Positions 9,499-19,687 of a stretch of DNA of 64,000 bases are shown piece after piece. The position numbers and the translations under genes are program-made. The notes beneath the pieces are model-generated. The model saw only the letters and a list, made by a program, of their open reading frames with translations. It made no database searches and was not told the origin of the DNA. Source of the DNA: VRUE01 sp963774405 (GTDB lineage: Bacteria > Actinomycetota > Thermoleophilia > Solirubrobacterales > 70-9); contig CAVZEV010000005.1 of NCBI GenBank assembly GCA_963774405.1, positions 310,001 to 374,000 on the forward strand, written 5' to 3'. The number at the start of each line of letters is the position of its first letter. Positions within the stretch are counted from its first letter, which is position 1.

Positions 9499-11006
9499 GA
9501 GCCTGGCACCACCGATGGGTTGGGCGCGCCGACCTGGCCGAGGCCGGCGTTGAGGTCGGGAACGGGGTTGCGATCGCAGCGCACTTCCGGCTTCAACGGC
9601 CCGCGCCCGCCAAGCTGGGGCTGGGTGCCGAGCGGCGGGGCGATGGTGTGGGCGTAGTCGCGCTTGTCCGTGCTCAGGTTCCCTTCCGGGTTCTTCTGTT
9701 CGACCAGCAGGTTGCCGCCGCCCGGCTGCACCCGCAGGAAGGGCCCGTTGCCGTCGAAGTTCTGGCCCCAGCCGGAGAAGTCGGTGAGCGAGTAGAGGAA
9801 CTCGCGGTAGTTGGGCTGGCCGGTGCTGAACTGGTCGTTGATCACCTGGTTGCCGGTGGGGACGAGGACCTTGCTGGTGCAGAGGCTGATCCGGTTGAGC
9901 TGGGGCAGGGCGAGCGCTTTGCCCGCCTGGGCGGCGCCGGCGAGGCCGGGCGTGGCTTCGCGCAGCAGCTTCGCCGTGCCGCCCGCCTCCTTGCCGGAGA
10001 GCAGCGGCCGGGCCTGGGCCAGCCACGGTTTGCCGGCCTTGATCACGGCGGGCAGCTCGGCCACGGCCGGGGTCATCTCGATCGCCCAGGCGCGCAGTGG
10101 CGGCAGCGCCTTGTTGAGGCTGACCAGCGAGCTGTGGAAGTTCTTCAGGGTCGGCGCCAGACGGTTGACCGTGGCCGAGAGGTTGGCCGACTGCGCCGCC
10201 AGGGCGCCGGTGAAGACATCGAAGTTGACGATCAGGCCCTTCAGATCGTTCTCGTTCTTGGCCAGGGCGGCGAAGGTGCGGCCGCTGCCGGCGATCAGGC
10301 GGGAGAGGTCGTGCGGCCCGGTGCCAAGCAGGGCGTTGGTGACCTGGGAGCTGTAGCGGCCCGCGTCGCCGCCGTATTTGAAGGCGCCGTTGAGGGCTTC
10401 GCCGGCCGTCTTGCCCCGCACCTCCGGTTCCTGGGTCTTGTCTTCGGCCGCGGTCGGCTTGTTGGTCAGGGCCGTGCCGTAGCTCTCCAGCAGGCGGCTG
10501 AGGTCGGCGCGCACCGGTGCCTGCAGGGCGGTCAGCACCTGGTCGATCTGGACCCAGGTGGAGGTGCGACTGACCGGGATCGTGTCGCCGCTGCCGAGTT
10601 CCGGCGCGCTCGGGCTGCCGGGCGCGAGGTCGATGAAGAAGTTGCCCTCGAGGAAGATGCGGGGGCGGATCGCGGCGAAGGCGTCGTCGTGGATCGGCCG
10701 GCCTTTGCCTTCGACCGTGAAGGTGACGGTGGTGGCGTCGCCGTCGCGTTCGGTCGAGATCACCCGGCCGACGTCGACGCCGGCGATCCGCACCGGCGAG
10801 TTGGTGGCGATGTTGACCCCGTTGCTGAAGGTCGCCTTGAGCTGGTAGCCGTAGCTGGTGAAGGGCACGTGGCCGGTGAAGGCCAGGTAGGGCCCGATCG
10901 TGAAGACGAGGATGAAGATCACCGCGATCATCGCGTTGCTGGGCCGCCACTTGAAGCGGCTGTTGGTCGCTCCCGCGCGCGTATCTCTCTCCGGCAGCCG
11001 GCCCAT
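9495..11006 (-). CDS. Mce/MlaD-family protein, fourth gene of the operon
   Basis: This protein has 503 residues from ATG 11006, which overlaps the TAA of gene three by one base. The start is MGRLPERDTRAG. A TM helix lies at about 26-46 (MIAVIFILVFTIGPYLAFTG), an MCE domain at about 55-135 (VRIAGVDVGRVISTER, RIFLEGNFFIDL), then a long helical domain. Cys residues near the C-terminus (SLCTSKVL, VRCDRNPV) could pair. The open frame continues upstream without a stop only because of a frame break in gene three. Confidence 0.9.
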   Translation of the reverse strand: MGRLPERDTRAGATNSRFKWRPSNAMIAVIFILVFTIGPYLAFTGHVPFTSYGYQLKATFSNGVNIATNSPVRIAGVDVGRVISTERDGDATTVTFTVEGKGRPIHDDAFAAIRPRIFLEGNFFIDLAPGSPSAPELGSGDTIPVSRTSTWVQIDQVLTALQAPVRADLSRLLESYGTALTNKPTAAEDKTQEPEVRGKTAGEALNGAFKYGGDAGRYSSQVTNALLGTGPHDLSRLIAGSGRTFAALAKNENDLKGLIVNFDVFTGALAAQSANLSATVNRLAPTLKNFHSSLVSLNKALPPLRAWAIEMTPAVAELPAVIKAGKPWLAQARPLLSGKEAGGTAKLLREATPGLAGAAQAGKALALPQLNRISLCTSKVLVPTGNQVINDQFSTGQPNYREFLYSLTDFSGWGQNFDGNGPFLRVQPGGGNLLVEQKNPEGNLSTDKRDYAHTIAPPLGTQPQLGGRGPLKPEVRCDRNPVPDLNAGLGQVGAPNPSVVPGS

Positions 11007-12443
11007 TATTCGCTTTCCCCCAGCTGTTTCTTGGTCTGGCTGGCGGTCTTGATCCCGTCGTTTCGTGGGGTGTTGCCGATTCGCGTCTTGCCCACTTCGT
11101 AGCGCTCGTTGCCGGCTTCGCACTCTTTCGGCTGGCCGGGTGATGCTGTGTTCGGGAAGGGATTGCTGTGGAGGTGGTTGAGCGGGTCGGTCGAGCCGCC
11201 GTTTGCCGGCGCCGAGGCCTGGCCGCCCTCGTTGTTCGGCCCTTCCGGCGGCTGGAAGGAGATCGCGTTGATCCAGCCGCTCAGGCCGTTGTCTTCGCTT
11301 GAGGCATTGGCGAGGTTGCGGAAGGTGATGCTGAGGTAGTTGCAGGTGGTCTGGGCCGGGGCGATGAACCTGATCGCCGGGCCGAGCAGTTCGTTGGTGT
11401 CGATCAGCAGGTCGAGGCCGTTGAAGACGCCGGTCGATTCCTGGAAGGCGACCAGGGCGTCGGCGGTGGGCGGCAGCTGCGCGTTGAGCACCGGTGAGCG
11501 GTTGAGCGCCGGGATGCCGGCCGCGCAGCGCGGCGGCGATCGTCGGCGAGGTTTCGCCCAGCACCTTCGCCCCTGGCTTGAGCGCGGCGAAGAAGCGTTC
11601 GGAGTCGTGCAGGAAGGGGTTGATCGCCGGCAGGTCTTCGGTCACCGAGTCGAGCGTTTCCGGGCCCTTGGCGATCGTTTCCTGGATGTAGGGGCGGGAG
11701 ACGCGGGCGAAAGCGGCGAAGGTGCGGTCCAGCGCCGCGAACATGCTCGCCTGCTGCTCGGCCACCGGCGCCACCGTCGCCGAGAGCGCCTCCAGCGCCT
11801 TGAAGAATTCGCCGAAGCCGGTGCTCGGCGCAACCAGGTCGGCCAGCGCCGGCTCGCTGCTTTCGGCCAGCATGCGCAGGGCGACGAAGGCGTTGTTGAG
11901 CTGTGGCCCGCGGCCGGCGAGGCCGTTGCCGAAGCCGGCCAGGTTGCGCTGGATCGCTTTGCGGGTTTTTTCGTCGAACATGTCGAAGAACTGGTCGATG
12001 TCGACCGGTTCGGGGCGGGCCGCCTTGACCGGGATCGTTTCGCCGGCGGCGTAGCCTTGCTTGGAATCGCCGGGGACGATCTGCAGGTACTTGAGGCCGA
12101 GCGGCGACTTCGGCCGGACGATCATCGTCGAGTTCTTCGGCAGCGGCTCGACGTTCTTGTCGAGGCTGAGGTTGAGTTCGGCGGCGACCTGGCCGTTGCC
12201 GGTCTGCACCGGCACCACCGACTTGACCACGCCGACCCGGGCGCCGCCGATCCGCACCTCGTTGCCCTTGACCAGGGCGTCGGCGTTGGGCACCCGCGCG
12301 TGCAGGTTGTAGGTCGAGACAAAGGGCAGGCCGTTGTTGGCGTTGTAGGCGAGGAAGACGGCGACGATCACGACCAGCACGGTCACCGCCCCGACGATCA
12401 CCGGGCTGCTCGCCACTCCCTGTATGCCGCTGCGGTTTCTCAT
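11006..12443 (-). CDS. Mce/MlaD-family protein, third gene of the operon, with a frame break
   Basis: The N-terminal part (MRNRSGIQGVASSPVIVGAV) has a TM helix and an MCE domain (VRIGGARVGVVKSVV, RPKSPLGLKYLQIVPG). The reading frame changes near 11525: SPTIAAAL in one frame continues as AAGIPALNRSPVLNAQLPP in another. Joined, the product is about 478 residues and ends QTKKQLGESE, with two C-terminal cysteines (QTTCNYL, KECEAG). The total span is one base more than a multiple of three, consistent with a single inserted base. Coupled ATGA overlap with gene two and one-base overlap with gene four show it belongs to the operon. Confidence 0.88.
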
Positions 12444-13963
12444 GGGCCGAGGAGGTAGTCGAGGAGGGCGCGCCGGCGTGGCGCCGGCGCGGTGGACTTC
12501 GCCCCAAGCTTCCGGCCTTGGGCGATTTCAGGAGTTTCGGGCGTGGTCGGCTTAGCCGGCGCCAGGGTGGCCGACGGGGCTCCCGGCCGGGCCAGGGTGC
12601 CGCCCACTTCGCCGGCTTCCTTTTCTTGCAGGCGCGAGAGCAACGCGCTCAGTTCGGCCTCCGAGGCTCCCGCTTCGGCGTGGAACTGGCCGGTGAACTT
12701 GGCCGAGCAGCCGCTCGCTTCAACTTCGTATTCGAGGCAGTTGGTCAGGGTGACGAGCAGGCGCGAGAAGTGGCCGTATTTGTCGAAACCGTTGGAGGCG
12801 GCGGTGAAGTTGTAGATCAGTTCGGTGAGCGCGTCGAAGCCCTTGGTTTCCTTGGTGCTGGCGAGGAATTCGGCCAGGGTGTTGGTCGGGCCGGCGCCGC
12901 TGCGGGCCAGCTGCGTGGTCTTGCGCACGATCGGCAGAGCGGAGCGCAGCGTCGGCCCGGCTTCTTCGCCGGTCGCGCCGAGCGACTTCAGGGCCACGGT
13001 CGAGGCGGCGGAGAACGGGGTCAGCAGGCGGGTCGCTTCGGTGAACGAGGGGGCCGCCTTGCCGAGGTCGGCGAAGACCGGGGTGGCGACGTTGGAGAAG
13101 CCCTGCAGGCTGCGCATCGTGGTGCGGAACTGGCGCAGGAAGGCGGGGAACTTCTGCAGCGATTCTTCCAGCGCCTTGCCCTTTTCGGTGCTCGCCTGAG
13201 CCGCCGCGCCGGAGTTGGTGAAGAAGCCTGCCACCTGGGCGCGTTCGCGCGAGAGCGGCCCGAGGATCTGCTCGGAGTCGGCGGAGAGCTGGGTCAGCTG
13301 GTCGCGCTGGTCGTTGAGGATGCCGATCAGCCGCACGACGTCGCGCAGGGCCGGGTTGGCCCGCTTCACCGTCGCCTCGATGTCGGCGCCGCGCCCGGCC
13401 AGGCCGGCGCCGAGTTCGTTGAAGATCAGGCGGAAGCGCTGGGCGTAGGGCAGTTTGTTGATGTCGTTGATCAGGTCGGGGTCGACGCTGGTGCTGTTGT
13501 TCTCCAGCGGCAGCAGGTACTCGCCCGCGCCCGGCCGGCCCGACGGGACCTCTTTCAGCGGCGGCGCCTCCTTGGCGCCCGGCGCCCGCGGCAGGGTCGG
13601 GCGGCAGTCGACGAACTTCTCGCCGATCAGCGACTGCGGGCGGATTATGCAGGTGGCGTCGCTGCGGAAGTCCTGGAAGCCGGGATCGGTGATCTTCATC
13701 ACGATCACCGCCTTGCCGTCGACCGCCCGTTCCTTGCCGCCTTCGTAGCTGTCGATTTCTCCCGGCAGGGTGACGCCGACCGACTCGATCTGGCCGACGT
13801 TGGCGCCGGCGACGCGGACCTGCTCGCCTTTGACCATGAAGCCGCCGTTGTCGAAGATCGCCCGCACCACGTAGCCGCTGCTTTCGCCGCCGCCGGAGGA
13901 GATCAGCACGATCGCGACGATCACCGCCGCGACCAGGCCGCCTATGACGATCGCCCTCCTCAT
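12440..13963 (-). CDS. Mce/MlaD-family protein, second gene of the operon
   Basis: The preferred start is ATG 13963 (MRRAIVIGGLVAAVIVAI), which overlaps the stop of gene one as ATGA. An in-frame start 30 bp upstream would overlap gene one by 34 bp. The 507-residue product has a TM helix at 3-21, an MCE domain (EQVRVAGANVGQIESV, RPQSLIGEKFVDCRP) and a helical region, then a Pro/Ala-rich tail. It has four cysteines, two in the MCE domain region and two near the end (TNCLEYEV, SGCSAKF). Confidence 0.9.
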   Translation of the reverse strand: MRRAIVIGGLVAAVIVAIVLISSGGGESSGYVVRAIFDNGGFMVKGEQVRVAGANVGQIESVGVTLPGEIDSYEGGKERAVDGKAVIVMKITDPGFQDFRSDATCIIRPQSLIGEKFVDCRPTLPRAPGAKEAPPLKEVPSGRPGAGEYLLPLENNSTSVDPDLINDINKLPYAQRFRLIFNELGAGLAGRGADIEATVKRANPALRDVVRLIGILNDQRDQLTQLSADSEQILGPLSRERAQVAGFFTNSGAAAQASTEKGKALEESLQKFPAFLRQFRTTMRSLQGFSNVATPVFADLGKAAPSFTEATRLLTPFSAASTVALKSLGATGEEAGPTLRSALPIVRKTTQLARSGAGPTNTLAEFLASTKETKGFDALTELIYNFTAASNGFDKYGHFSRLLVTLTNCLEYEVEASGCSAKFTGQFHAEAGASEAELSALLSRLQEKEAGEVGGTLARPGAPSATLAPAKPTTPETPEIAQGRKLGAKSTAPAPRRRALLDYLLGP

Positions 13964-15366
13964 GGGCCGGGTGGCGCGTCGGCCGGGTTGCATTCGGAGG
14001 TGGTCACGCCGGAGCCGCTGTGCGGCGGTTCGACGAAGGGGCTGGAGCCGTCGGCGGCCGGCTGGCTGGCGCCGCCTGGGCAGCGCTTCTTGACGCCGGC
14101 CGAGGGGCCGAACGCGTCGTACTGTTCGGCGGGCGTGATCGGTTCCAGTTCACGGTTGCCGCTGTTGTAGTTGAAGAGGTTGAGGTCGCTGAAGCTGCTG
14201 CGGATGTAGTGGCCGTTGCCGTCATAGGGGGCGCTGACCTGGCCGAGGCGGGCGAAGCCGTTGAAGAGGTCGGGCGTGTAGGCGCGGATGAAGTTGAGGT
14301 TGGGCTGGAAGGCCGTGATCGCCCCTTCGGAGTGCGGGAAGGCTCGCGAGGCGCGCTGCTGCACGGAGGGCAGGAAGCCGAGCAGTTCGGCCGAGTCGTT
14401 GGCGAAGCCGTTGCGGCGCACGGTCAGGCGCAGGTTCTTGAAGACCGGCACCGCCTTGGAGAGGACCGGCCGCAGTTCGCCGAGGAAGGGCGCCAGGCCC
14501 TTGGTCGCCGTGCGCGAGGTGTCGATCAGCGGTTCGACGTCGTCGAGGGCGGCGCGCAGGTTGACGAAGGTCGTGTTGGCCTGGCGGAAGGTCGGCGGCA
14601 GCAGCTTCAGGCTGGTGCCGAGGGCGGCGTTCTGCTTGGCGATCGCGCCGAGCGCCGAGTTGGCGTTGGCGATCGCGCTGGAGAGCTCGCTGCCGCGTTC
14701 GGAGACCGCCGTGCCGAGCCGGCTCGAGCTGACCAGGAAGCGGGCGAAGAGCTTTTCGTCGGCGCTGAGCTCATGGGCGAAGGCGCCCGCGCGGTTGAAG
14801 CCGACGCCGATGTATTTGAAGGTCTTGTTGGCCGGCTTGCCGGCACCGGCGTAGATTTCGGAGTTGCCCTGGATGAACTGGGCGAGGCCGCGGCGGACCG
14901 GCGCCGGGAAGGTGTTGAAGAGCTGGTCGATGTCGATCGGGGTCGTGGTCGAGGCGAGCCCCAGGGTCGCGTCGTTCTTCAGCGGCGGGTTGCTGTTCGG
15001 GCCCGGGCTGATCGAGACGTAGTGGTTGGCAACGCCGGAGAGCGAGGTCGCCCGGATCGTCGCGGTCGTGCCCTCATGCAGCTCCTGTTCGACGCTGACC
15101 ACGACCTTGGCCAGGTTGTCGCCGGTCAGTTCGATGCTTTCCACGGTGCCGACCGGCTGGCCGCCGATCAGGACCTGGTTGTCGGGGACGAGCTGGCTGG
15201 CGTTCTGGAAGAGCAGGTTGTACTTGTGTTCGCTGCCGCCGTTGAAGATCACGTAGCCGAGCGCGATCACCGCCACGGCCAGGACCGCGATCACCGCCAC
15301 CCGCGCAGGAGTGACCCCCCGGCCTTGCGCCGAGCCAGCGTCCTCGCCTGATGGGTTAGCAGCCAC
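13960..15366 (-). CDS. Mce/MlaD-family protein, first gene of the six-gene operon
   Basis: This 468-residue protein has a TM helix at about 24-42 (VAVIAVLAVAVIALGYVIF), an MCE domain at about 48-130 (LIGGQPVGTVESIELTG, TSLSGVANHYVSI) and a helical region. The C-terminal tail contains two Cys (KKRCPGG, SECNPAD). Canonical mce operons begin with two yrbE permease genes; none is present here. About 150 bp separate it from the MMPL gene upstream on the same strand, so it may have its own promoter, though I see no convincing -35/-10 pair there. Confidence 0.9.
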   Translation of the reverse strand: MAANPSGEDAGSAQGRGVTPARVAVIAVLAVAVIALGYVIFNGGSEHKYNLLFQNASQLVPDNQVLIGGQPVGTVESIELTGDNLAKVVVSVEQELHEGTTATIRATSLSGVANHYVSISPGPNSNPPLKNDATLGLASTTTPIDIDQLFNTFPAPVRRGLAQFIQGNSEIYAGAGKPANKTFKYIGVGFNRAGAFAHELSADEKLFARFLVSSSRLGTAVSERGSELSSAIANANSALGAIAKQNAALGTSLKLLPPTFRQANTTFVNLRAALDDVEPLIDTSRTATKGLAPFLGELRPVLSKAVPVFKNLRLTVRRNGFANDSAELLGFLPSVQQRASRAFPHSEGAITAFQPNLNFIRAYTPDLFNGFARLGQVSAPYDGNGHYIRSSFSDLNLFNYNSGNRELEPITPAEQYDAFGPSAGVKKRCPGGASQPAADGSSPFVEPPHSGSGVTTSECNPADAPPGP

Positions 15367-15515
15367 GGATCGTCGCTTGCGGTTCCCCGGCCTCCGACCC
15401 GGTGGAACGGCCGCAGAATCGTATCCGAGCGACCCGCCGCCACGGGCGCGGCGCGCGGGGACTTAACTGGAATTCAACGCGCTCTTTTGCAGCGGATAAG
15501 AGGATCGCGGGCCGC

Positions 15516-18500
15516 TCAGACGTTGAGCCGCGGCAGCACCCGCTCCAGCGGGCCCGGCAGCCACCAGACCCGATCGCCGATCAGCAGCATCAGGGCGGGC
15601 AGCAGGACGACGCGAACCACGGTCGCGTCGAGGATGACGGCGACGGTGAGGCCGATGCCGATCTGGCTCACGGTGGCGATCGGCGCGCTGGCAAAGGCGA
15701 TGAAGACGGCCATCATGATCACCGCCGCGCCGGTGATCACCCGCGCCGTCTTCTCGAGGCCGAATTCGATCGCCTTGGCGTTGTCTCCGAACTCGTCGTA
15801 GTGCTCGCGCATGCGCACCAGCAGGAAGACCGCGTAGTCGATCGAGAGCCCGAAGACGACGCCGAAGATCATCACCGTGCTGACCGCATCGACGTAGGTG
15901 TGGCCACCCAGGGGCCAGCCTTCGGGCACGTTGGTCAGCAGCATCAGGACGCCGAAGGCGACGCCCACCGAGGCCATGTTGAGCGCGATCGCCAGGGCCG
16001 CCAGGGGCAGCGAGCGGAGGACGAGGACGAGGACGAGGAAGGTGGCGAGGACGATCGCCGCGATCTCCACCGGCAGCTTGTCGCGGGTGACCCTGCTGAA
16101 GGTGTTGAGCGTCGCCGGGCCGCCGGTGACGCCGGTCTTGAGGCCGGCTTCCGTGCCCAGCGCGCCCGCGTCCTTGTCGAGCTTCTTGTTGAGCGCGATC
16201 GAGCCCGGCGAGTTGAGCGGTTCCTTCGGGATCACGGTCAGGATTGCCGCCTGACCGCCGTGCTTGAGCGCGACCGCTTCGTCGGCGCGTTCGTGCAGCT
16301 CGCCGCGGGTGCCGTCGAGCGCCGAGAGGACGAAGTAGCCCGATTCGAAGATGCCCGGGGATGTCCGCTTCAGTCGCTTGACGCGCCTCTGGATCGATCT
16401 GTTCTGCGATTCCACCCGCACGGCGATCCTCCGGGCGCCGCTCTGGACCGGGTAGGAGCGAGCGTAGAATTCGCCCAGGCGATGTTCGAGCTCGGTGGTG
16501 CCGCCGGTGAGCTGGGTCAATCCGGCAACCAGTTCTTCGGCGTTGGCGTGGAAGGGGCCGAGCTGGCCCAGTTCCTTGGAGGCTTCGCGGTTGAGTTCTT
16601 CGGTCCCGGCGGCGAGTTTCTTGCTGCCCGTTTCAATTTCCTTCAAGCCGTCGGAAAGGCGTTTCGAGGCAGCCGCCAGTTCTCTCATCTGCTTCAGGGT
16701 GCTCTGGATCCACAACCTGATTTCTCGCGCTTCGTGGGTGTCCGTCAAGAGGTGTTCCTGTAGCACCCCGAGTTCGGTCGTCAGGGTCGAGGCGCTGCCC
16801 GAGGCTTCGCGGAGGGCGGTGAGGGTCGCAGCGTAGTTGGGGTCCGTTTTGCCGACGGTCATTCCTTCCAGCTCTTTCAGCGCCGTGTTCAGCACTTCGC
16901 TGGTCGCCTGCGCAGTCGCCTGGGCCTGTGGCATGGTTGCCGTGGAGTCCCGGTGCAGCGAGCGCTGCAGCCGCCGAGCGCGCGGGAGCCCGTTGGCGTT
17001 GAAGTTGGGGACCAGATCGTGACTGCCGAACTTGACCTGCAGGGCTCCCAGCGCCGCCCGTTCAAGCGCTTTGGCCAGCTGCCGATTGCCCTTCGCCACC
17101 TTGCCGATCGCGTCGATCGCTTCCTGGCCGCCGGCCGCCGCCTGGCCGATGCCGGCGGCGATCTGAATCGCCCCTTCTTCGATCCGCCCCGACCCATCCG
17201 CCAGCAGCCCCGCGCCGGCGGTGGCCTGCGAGAGGCCGCCGCGGATCGCGCTGACCCCGTTGGCAACCCGGTTCATGTTCGTGCCCAGCCGGTTGAGCGC
17301 CGCCAGCGGGCCGACCTTTTCGTTCGAGCCAAGCAGCTGGGAGAGGCCTTTTTGCAGCGGCTTGACCGACTTCGAGAGCTGGCTCGGCCCGATCACGCTC
17401 TGCACGCCCGGCGTGTGGGCGATGCGCTTCTGCCAGCGACCCAGCGCTTCCAGGGTGTCTTCTTCGGTGATCGGCCCGTTTGGCGAGGCGGCGACGACGA
17501 CGAATGGCGCTTCCAGGCCGCCGCCGGCCGATTCTTCGATCAGTTCGGCGCTGTGGCGGGCCGGATCGTTCTTGGGCAGCTGGCCGATGCTGAACGGCCC
17601 GGTTTTGAGCGCGAGGGCGGGAGCGGCGAGCAGCAGCACGATGGTGCCGATCACCGCCGCCACCGGTGCCGGCCGGCGCAGGGCCGCGGCGACCAGGGCC
17701 ATCAGGCGCGAGCGCTCGCCGTTGGGGGCGGCGCCGATCCGCCAGCGGTCAATGTTGGTGCCGACCAGGACCAGGACCGAGGGGCCGAGCAGGGTCGCGA
17801 TCAGCACTGTGAGCACGACGACGAGCGCCAGCGTCCCGGCCAGCGAGGCGAGCAGGGCGCCGGGCACGACGAGCAGGGCGACGACCATCGAGAGGACCAG
17901 CGTGCTGCCGGCGAAGACGACCGTGCGGGCGGCCGTGCGGCGAGTCGTCCAGGCCGCCTCGATCGGGTCCTTCCCCGCCGCGAGCTCCTCGCGGAAGCGA
18001 GAGACCATCAGCAGCGCGTAGTCCACCCCCAGGGCCAGGCCCAGCATCGAGCAGACGACGAGCGCGATCGCGCTGACGTCGAAGAAGCTGGTCAGGACCG
18101 CCAGCAGGCCGCGCGAGGAGAGCACCGAGAGGGCGCCGAAGCCGAGTGGGATCGCCGCCGCGACCGGCGAACGGAAGACCAGCAGCAGGACGACCAAGAG
18201 CACCGGCAGCGCGATCAACTCGGAGTGCTCGGTGCTGGAGATCGACTTGTCCTCGATCGCGCGCGAGAGCGTGGCGACGCCGGTCTGGTCGGCGCGCACC
18301 GGGGCGTGGATCGTTTCTTCGAGGTAGCGGTTGAGCAGGGGCACCTTGTCGTCGACCGCTTCGTTGTTGTTGACGTGGAAGTCGAGCAGGATGAAGGCGC
18401 GCCGGGGCGAGGGCCGCAGGCGCCCGGTCGCCCCCCGGTCCCAGGGCGAGAGCGTCGTCACCTTCGGGTCCTGGCGAAGCCGGCGAATCAGGGCCGGCCC

Positions 18501-18794
18501 CTGTGCGTCGAGCGCCCGCTGCGGACCGCGCAGGAAGACGACGAAGGGAGCCGAGTCGCCGAAGTATTCGTTCAGCATGCCGGTGGCGCGGCTGGTCTCG
18601 GTGCCGCTGATTTCGATCGTGCTCGGGTTGAGCCGGCCCTCGAGGCTGAAGCCGAAGATCGAGAGCAAGGCGACGACGAGCGCGCCGACGGCCAGCGTTC
18701 GCTTCGGGTGACGCAGCATCACGGGGGGGCGTGGCTTGGCGCCCCGCTCAGCGCGCGGACCATCGCTCTGCCCCCTGCTCCTCCTCACAGGCAC
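15516..18794 (-). CDS. MMPL/RND-family membrane transporter
   Basis: This 1092-residue protein has the duplicated RND layout. There is a TM helix at about 33-50, a first extracytoplasmic domain, six TM helices containing ALGVDYALLMVSRFREE, a long second extracytoplasmic domain, and six more helices containing GLSIDYAVFLLVRMREHY. The two Asp-Tyr motifs in the helices are the proton-relay signature of MMPL proteins. The second soluble domain is large, coiled and Gly/Ala-rich (IRGGLSQATAGAGLLADG), suggesting a helical hairpin. MMPL proteins export lipids and siderophores in actinobacteria. Its position directly before six mce genes suggests joint handling of a cell-envelope lipid; the cargo is unknown. 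Confidence 0.93.
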   Translation of the reverse strand: MPVRRSRGQSDGPRAERGAKPRPPVMLRHPKRTLAVGALVVALLSIFGFSLEGRLNPSTIEISGTETSRATGMLNEYFGDSAPFVVFLRGPQRALDAQGPALIRRLRQDPKVTTLSPWDRGATGRLRPSPRRAFILLDFHVNNNEAVDDKVPLLNRYLEETIHAPVRADQTGVATLSRAIEDKSISSTEHSELIALPVLLVVLLLVFRSPVAAAIPLGFGALSVLSSRGLLAVLTSFFDVSAIALVVCSMLGLALGVDYALLMVSRFREELAAGKDPIEAAWTTRRTAARTVVFAGSTLVLSMVVALLVVPGALLASLAGTLALVVVLTVLIATLLGPSVLVLVGTNIDRWRIGAAPNGERSRLMALVAAALRRPAPVAAVIGTIVLLLAAPALALKTGPFSIGQLPKNDPARHSAELIEESAGGGLEAPFVVVAASPNGPITEEDTLEALGRWQKRIAHTPGVQSVIGPSQLSKSVKPLQKGLSQLLGSNEKVGPLAALNRLGTNMNRVANGVSAIRGGLSQATAGAGLLADGSGRIEEGAIQIAAGIGQAAAGGQEAIDAIGKVAKGNRQLAKALERAALGALQVKFGSHDLVPNFNANGLPRARRLQRSLHRDSTATMPQAQATAQATSEVLNTALKELEGMTVGKTDPNYAATLTALREASGSASTLTTELGVLQEHLLTDTHEAREIRLWIQSTLKQMRELAAASKRLSDGLKEIETGSKKLAAGTEELNREASKELGQLGPFHANAEELVAGLTQLTGGTTELEHRLGEFYARSYPVQSGARRIAVRVESQNRSIQRRVKRLKRTSPGIFESGYFVLSALDGTRGELHERADEAVALKHGGQAAILTVIPKEPLNSPGSIALNKKLDKDAGALGTEAGLKTGVTGGPATLNTFSRVTRDKLPVEIAAIVLATFLVLVLVLRSLPLAALAIALNMASVGVAFGVLMLLTNVPEGWPLGGHTYVDAVSTVMIFGVVFGLSIDYAVFLLVRMREHYDEFGDNAKAIEFGLEKTARVITGAAVIMMAVFIAFASAPIATVSQIGIGLTVAVILDATVVRVVLLPALMLLIGDRVWWLPGPLERVLPRLNV

Positions 18795-18911
18795 GCCCCG
18801 TAGTTTGGCGGTCAGGACGGCCGAGCGGGGACGCCCTTGCAGAAGACTGTGTTAAGGAACGGCCCTCGTGGCCGGCTTGAGCGGGGCGCTAGCCTGGTTG
18901 TGGAGGAGAAC

Positions 18912-19661
18912 TTGAAGCGGCTTCTGGCAGCTGGGGCATTGATCTGCTGCGTCCTCTTGGCGGGCGCGGCCAACGCCGCCTTGGTCCGGACCGGCAACCT
19001 GGTGCTGACCGCGGACGGCGGCTTCAAGCCGTCGGCCCTGCCGCGCAGCTCCTACGCGCCGATCAGCTTCGACGGCGAAGCAAACCTGCGGGCGGTGGAC
19101 GGCAGCGTGCCGCCGCCGCTGCAGCAGCTGATCCTCGACTTCGACCGCGACGGCAGGCTGAGCACCGCGGGGCTGCCGGTCTGCCCGCCCGCCGCGCTGG
19201 AAGGAGCGACGAGCCGCGAGGCGCGCAACCGCTGCCCGCGGGCGATCGTCGGCCACGGCCGGGCGAGCGTCGCGATCGACAGCGGCGGCCGTCCCATCCT
19301 CGCCGGCTCTCCCCTCACCTTCTTCAACGGGCCCCGCCTGGCGGGCAAGCCGACCGTGATCATGCAGGCGCGGATCACGGTCCCGGCGGTGCAGACCTTC
19401 GTGGTCACGATCCCGATCGAAAAGCGCCCCGGCCGCTACCGCTACCGGGCGACGGTCGACGTGCCGCCGATCGCGGGCGGCCGCGGCGCCCTGACCCACC
19501 TCAGCGCCTCGATCGGCAAGCGCTACCGCTTCGGAGGCAAGGAACGCAGCTACGTCTCGGCCCGCTGCGGCGACGGCATCTTCAGCACCCACGGCCGCTT
19601 CACCTTCGCCGACGGCACGATCATCGACGGCAGCGTCGAAAAGGCCTGCACCGTCCGGTAG
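18912..19661 (+). CDS. Secreted protein of unknown function
   Basis: The preferred start is TTG 18912, preceded by the Shine-Dalgarno GGAGGAG four bases upstream. It gives MKRLLAAGALICCVLLAGA, a clean signal peptide ending in ANA. A longer frame back to 18837 lacks both features. The mature part, about 225 residues, is strand-rich with Gly/Pro turns (LDFDRDGRLSTAGLPVCPP, TFFNGPRL) and four or so cysteines that may form disulfides. I do not recognise the family. It is divergent from the MMPL gene. Confidence 0.75.
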   Translation: MKRLLAAGALICCVLLAGAANAALVRTGNLVLTADGGFKPSALPRSSYAPISFDGEANLRAVDGSVPPPLQQLILDFDRDGRLSTAGLPVCPPAALEGATSREARNRCPRAIVGHGRASVAIDSGGRPILAGSPLTFFNGPRLAGKPTVIMQARITVPAVQTFVVTIPIEKRPGRYRYRATVDVPPIAGGRGALTHLSASIGKRYRFGGKERSYVSARCGDGIFSTHGRFTFADGTIIDGSVEKACTVR

Positions 19662-19687
19662 GGCGAGCCTCCACGGCGCCGCCTTCC

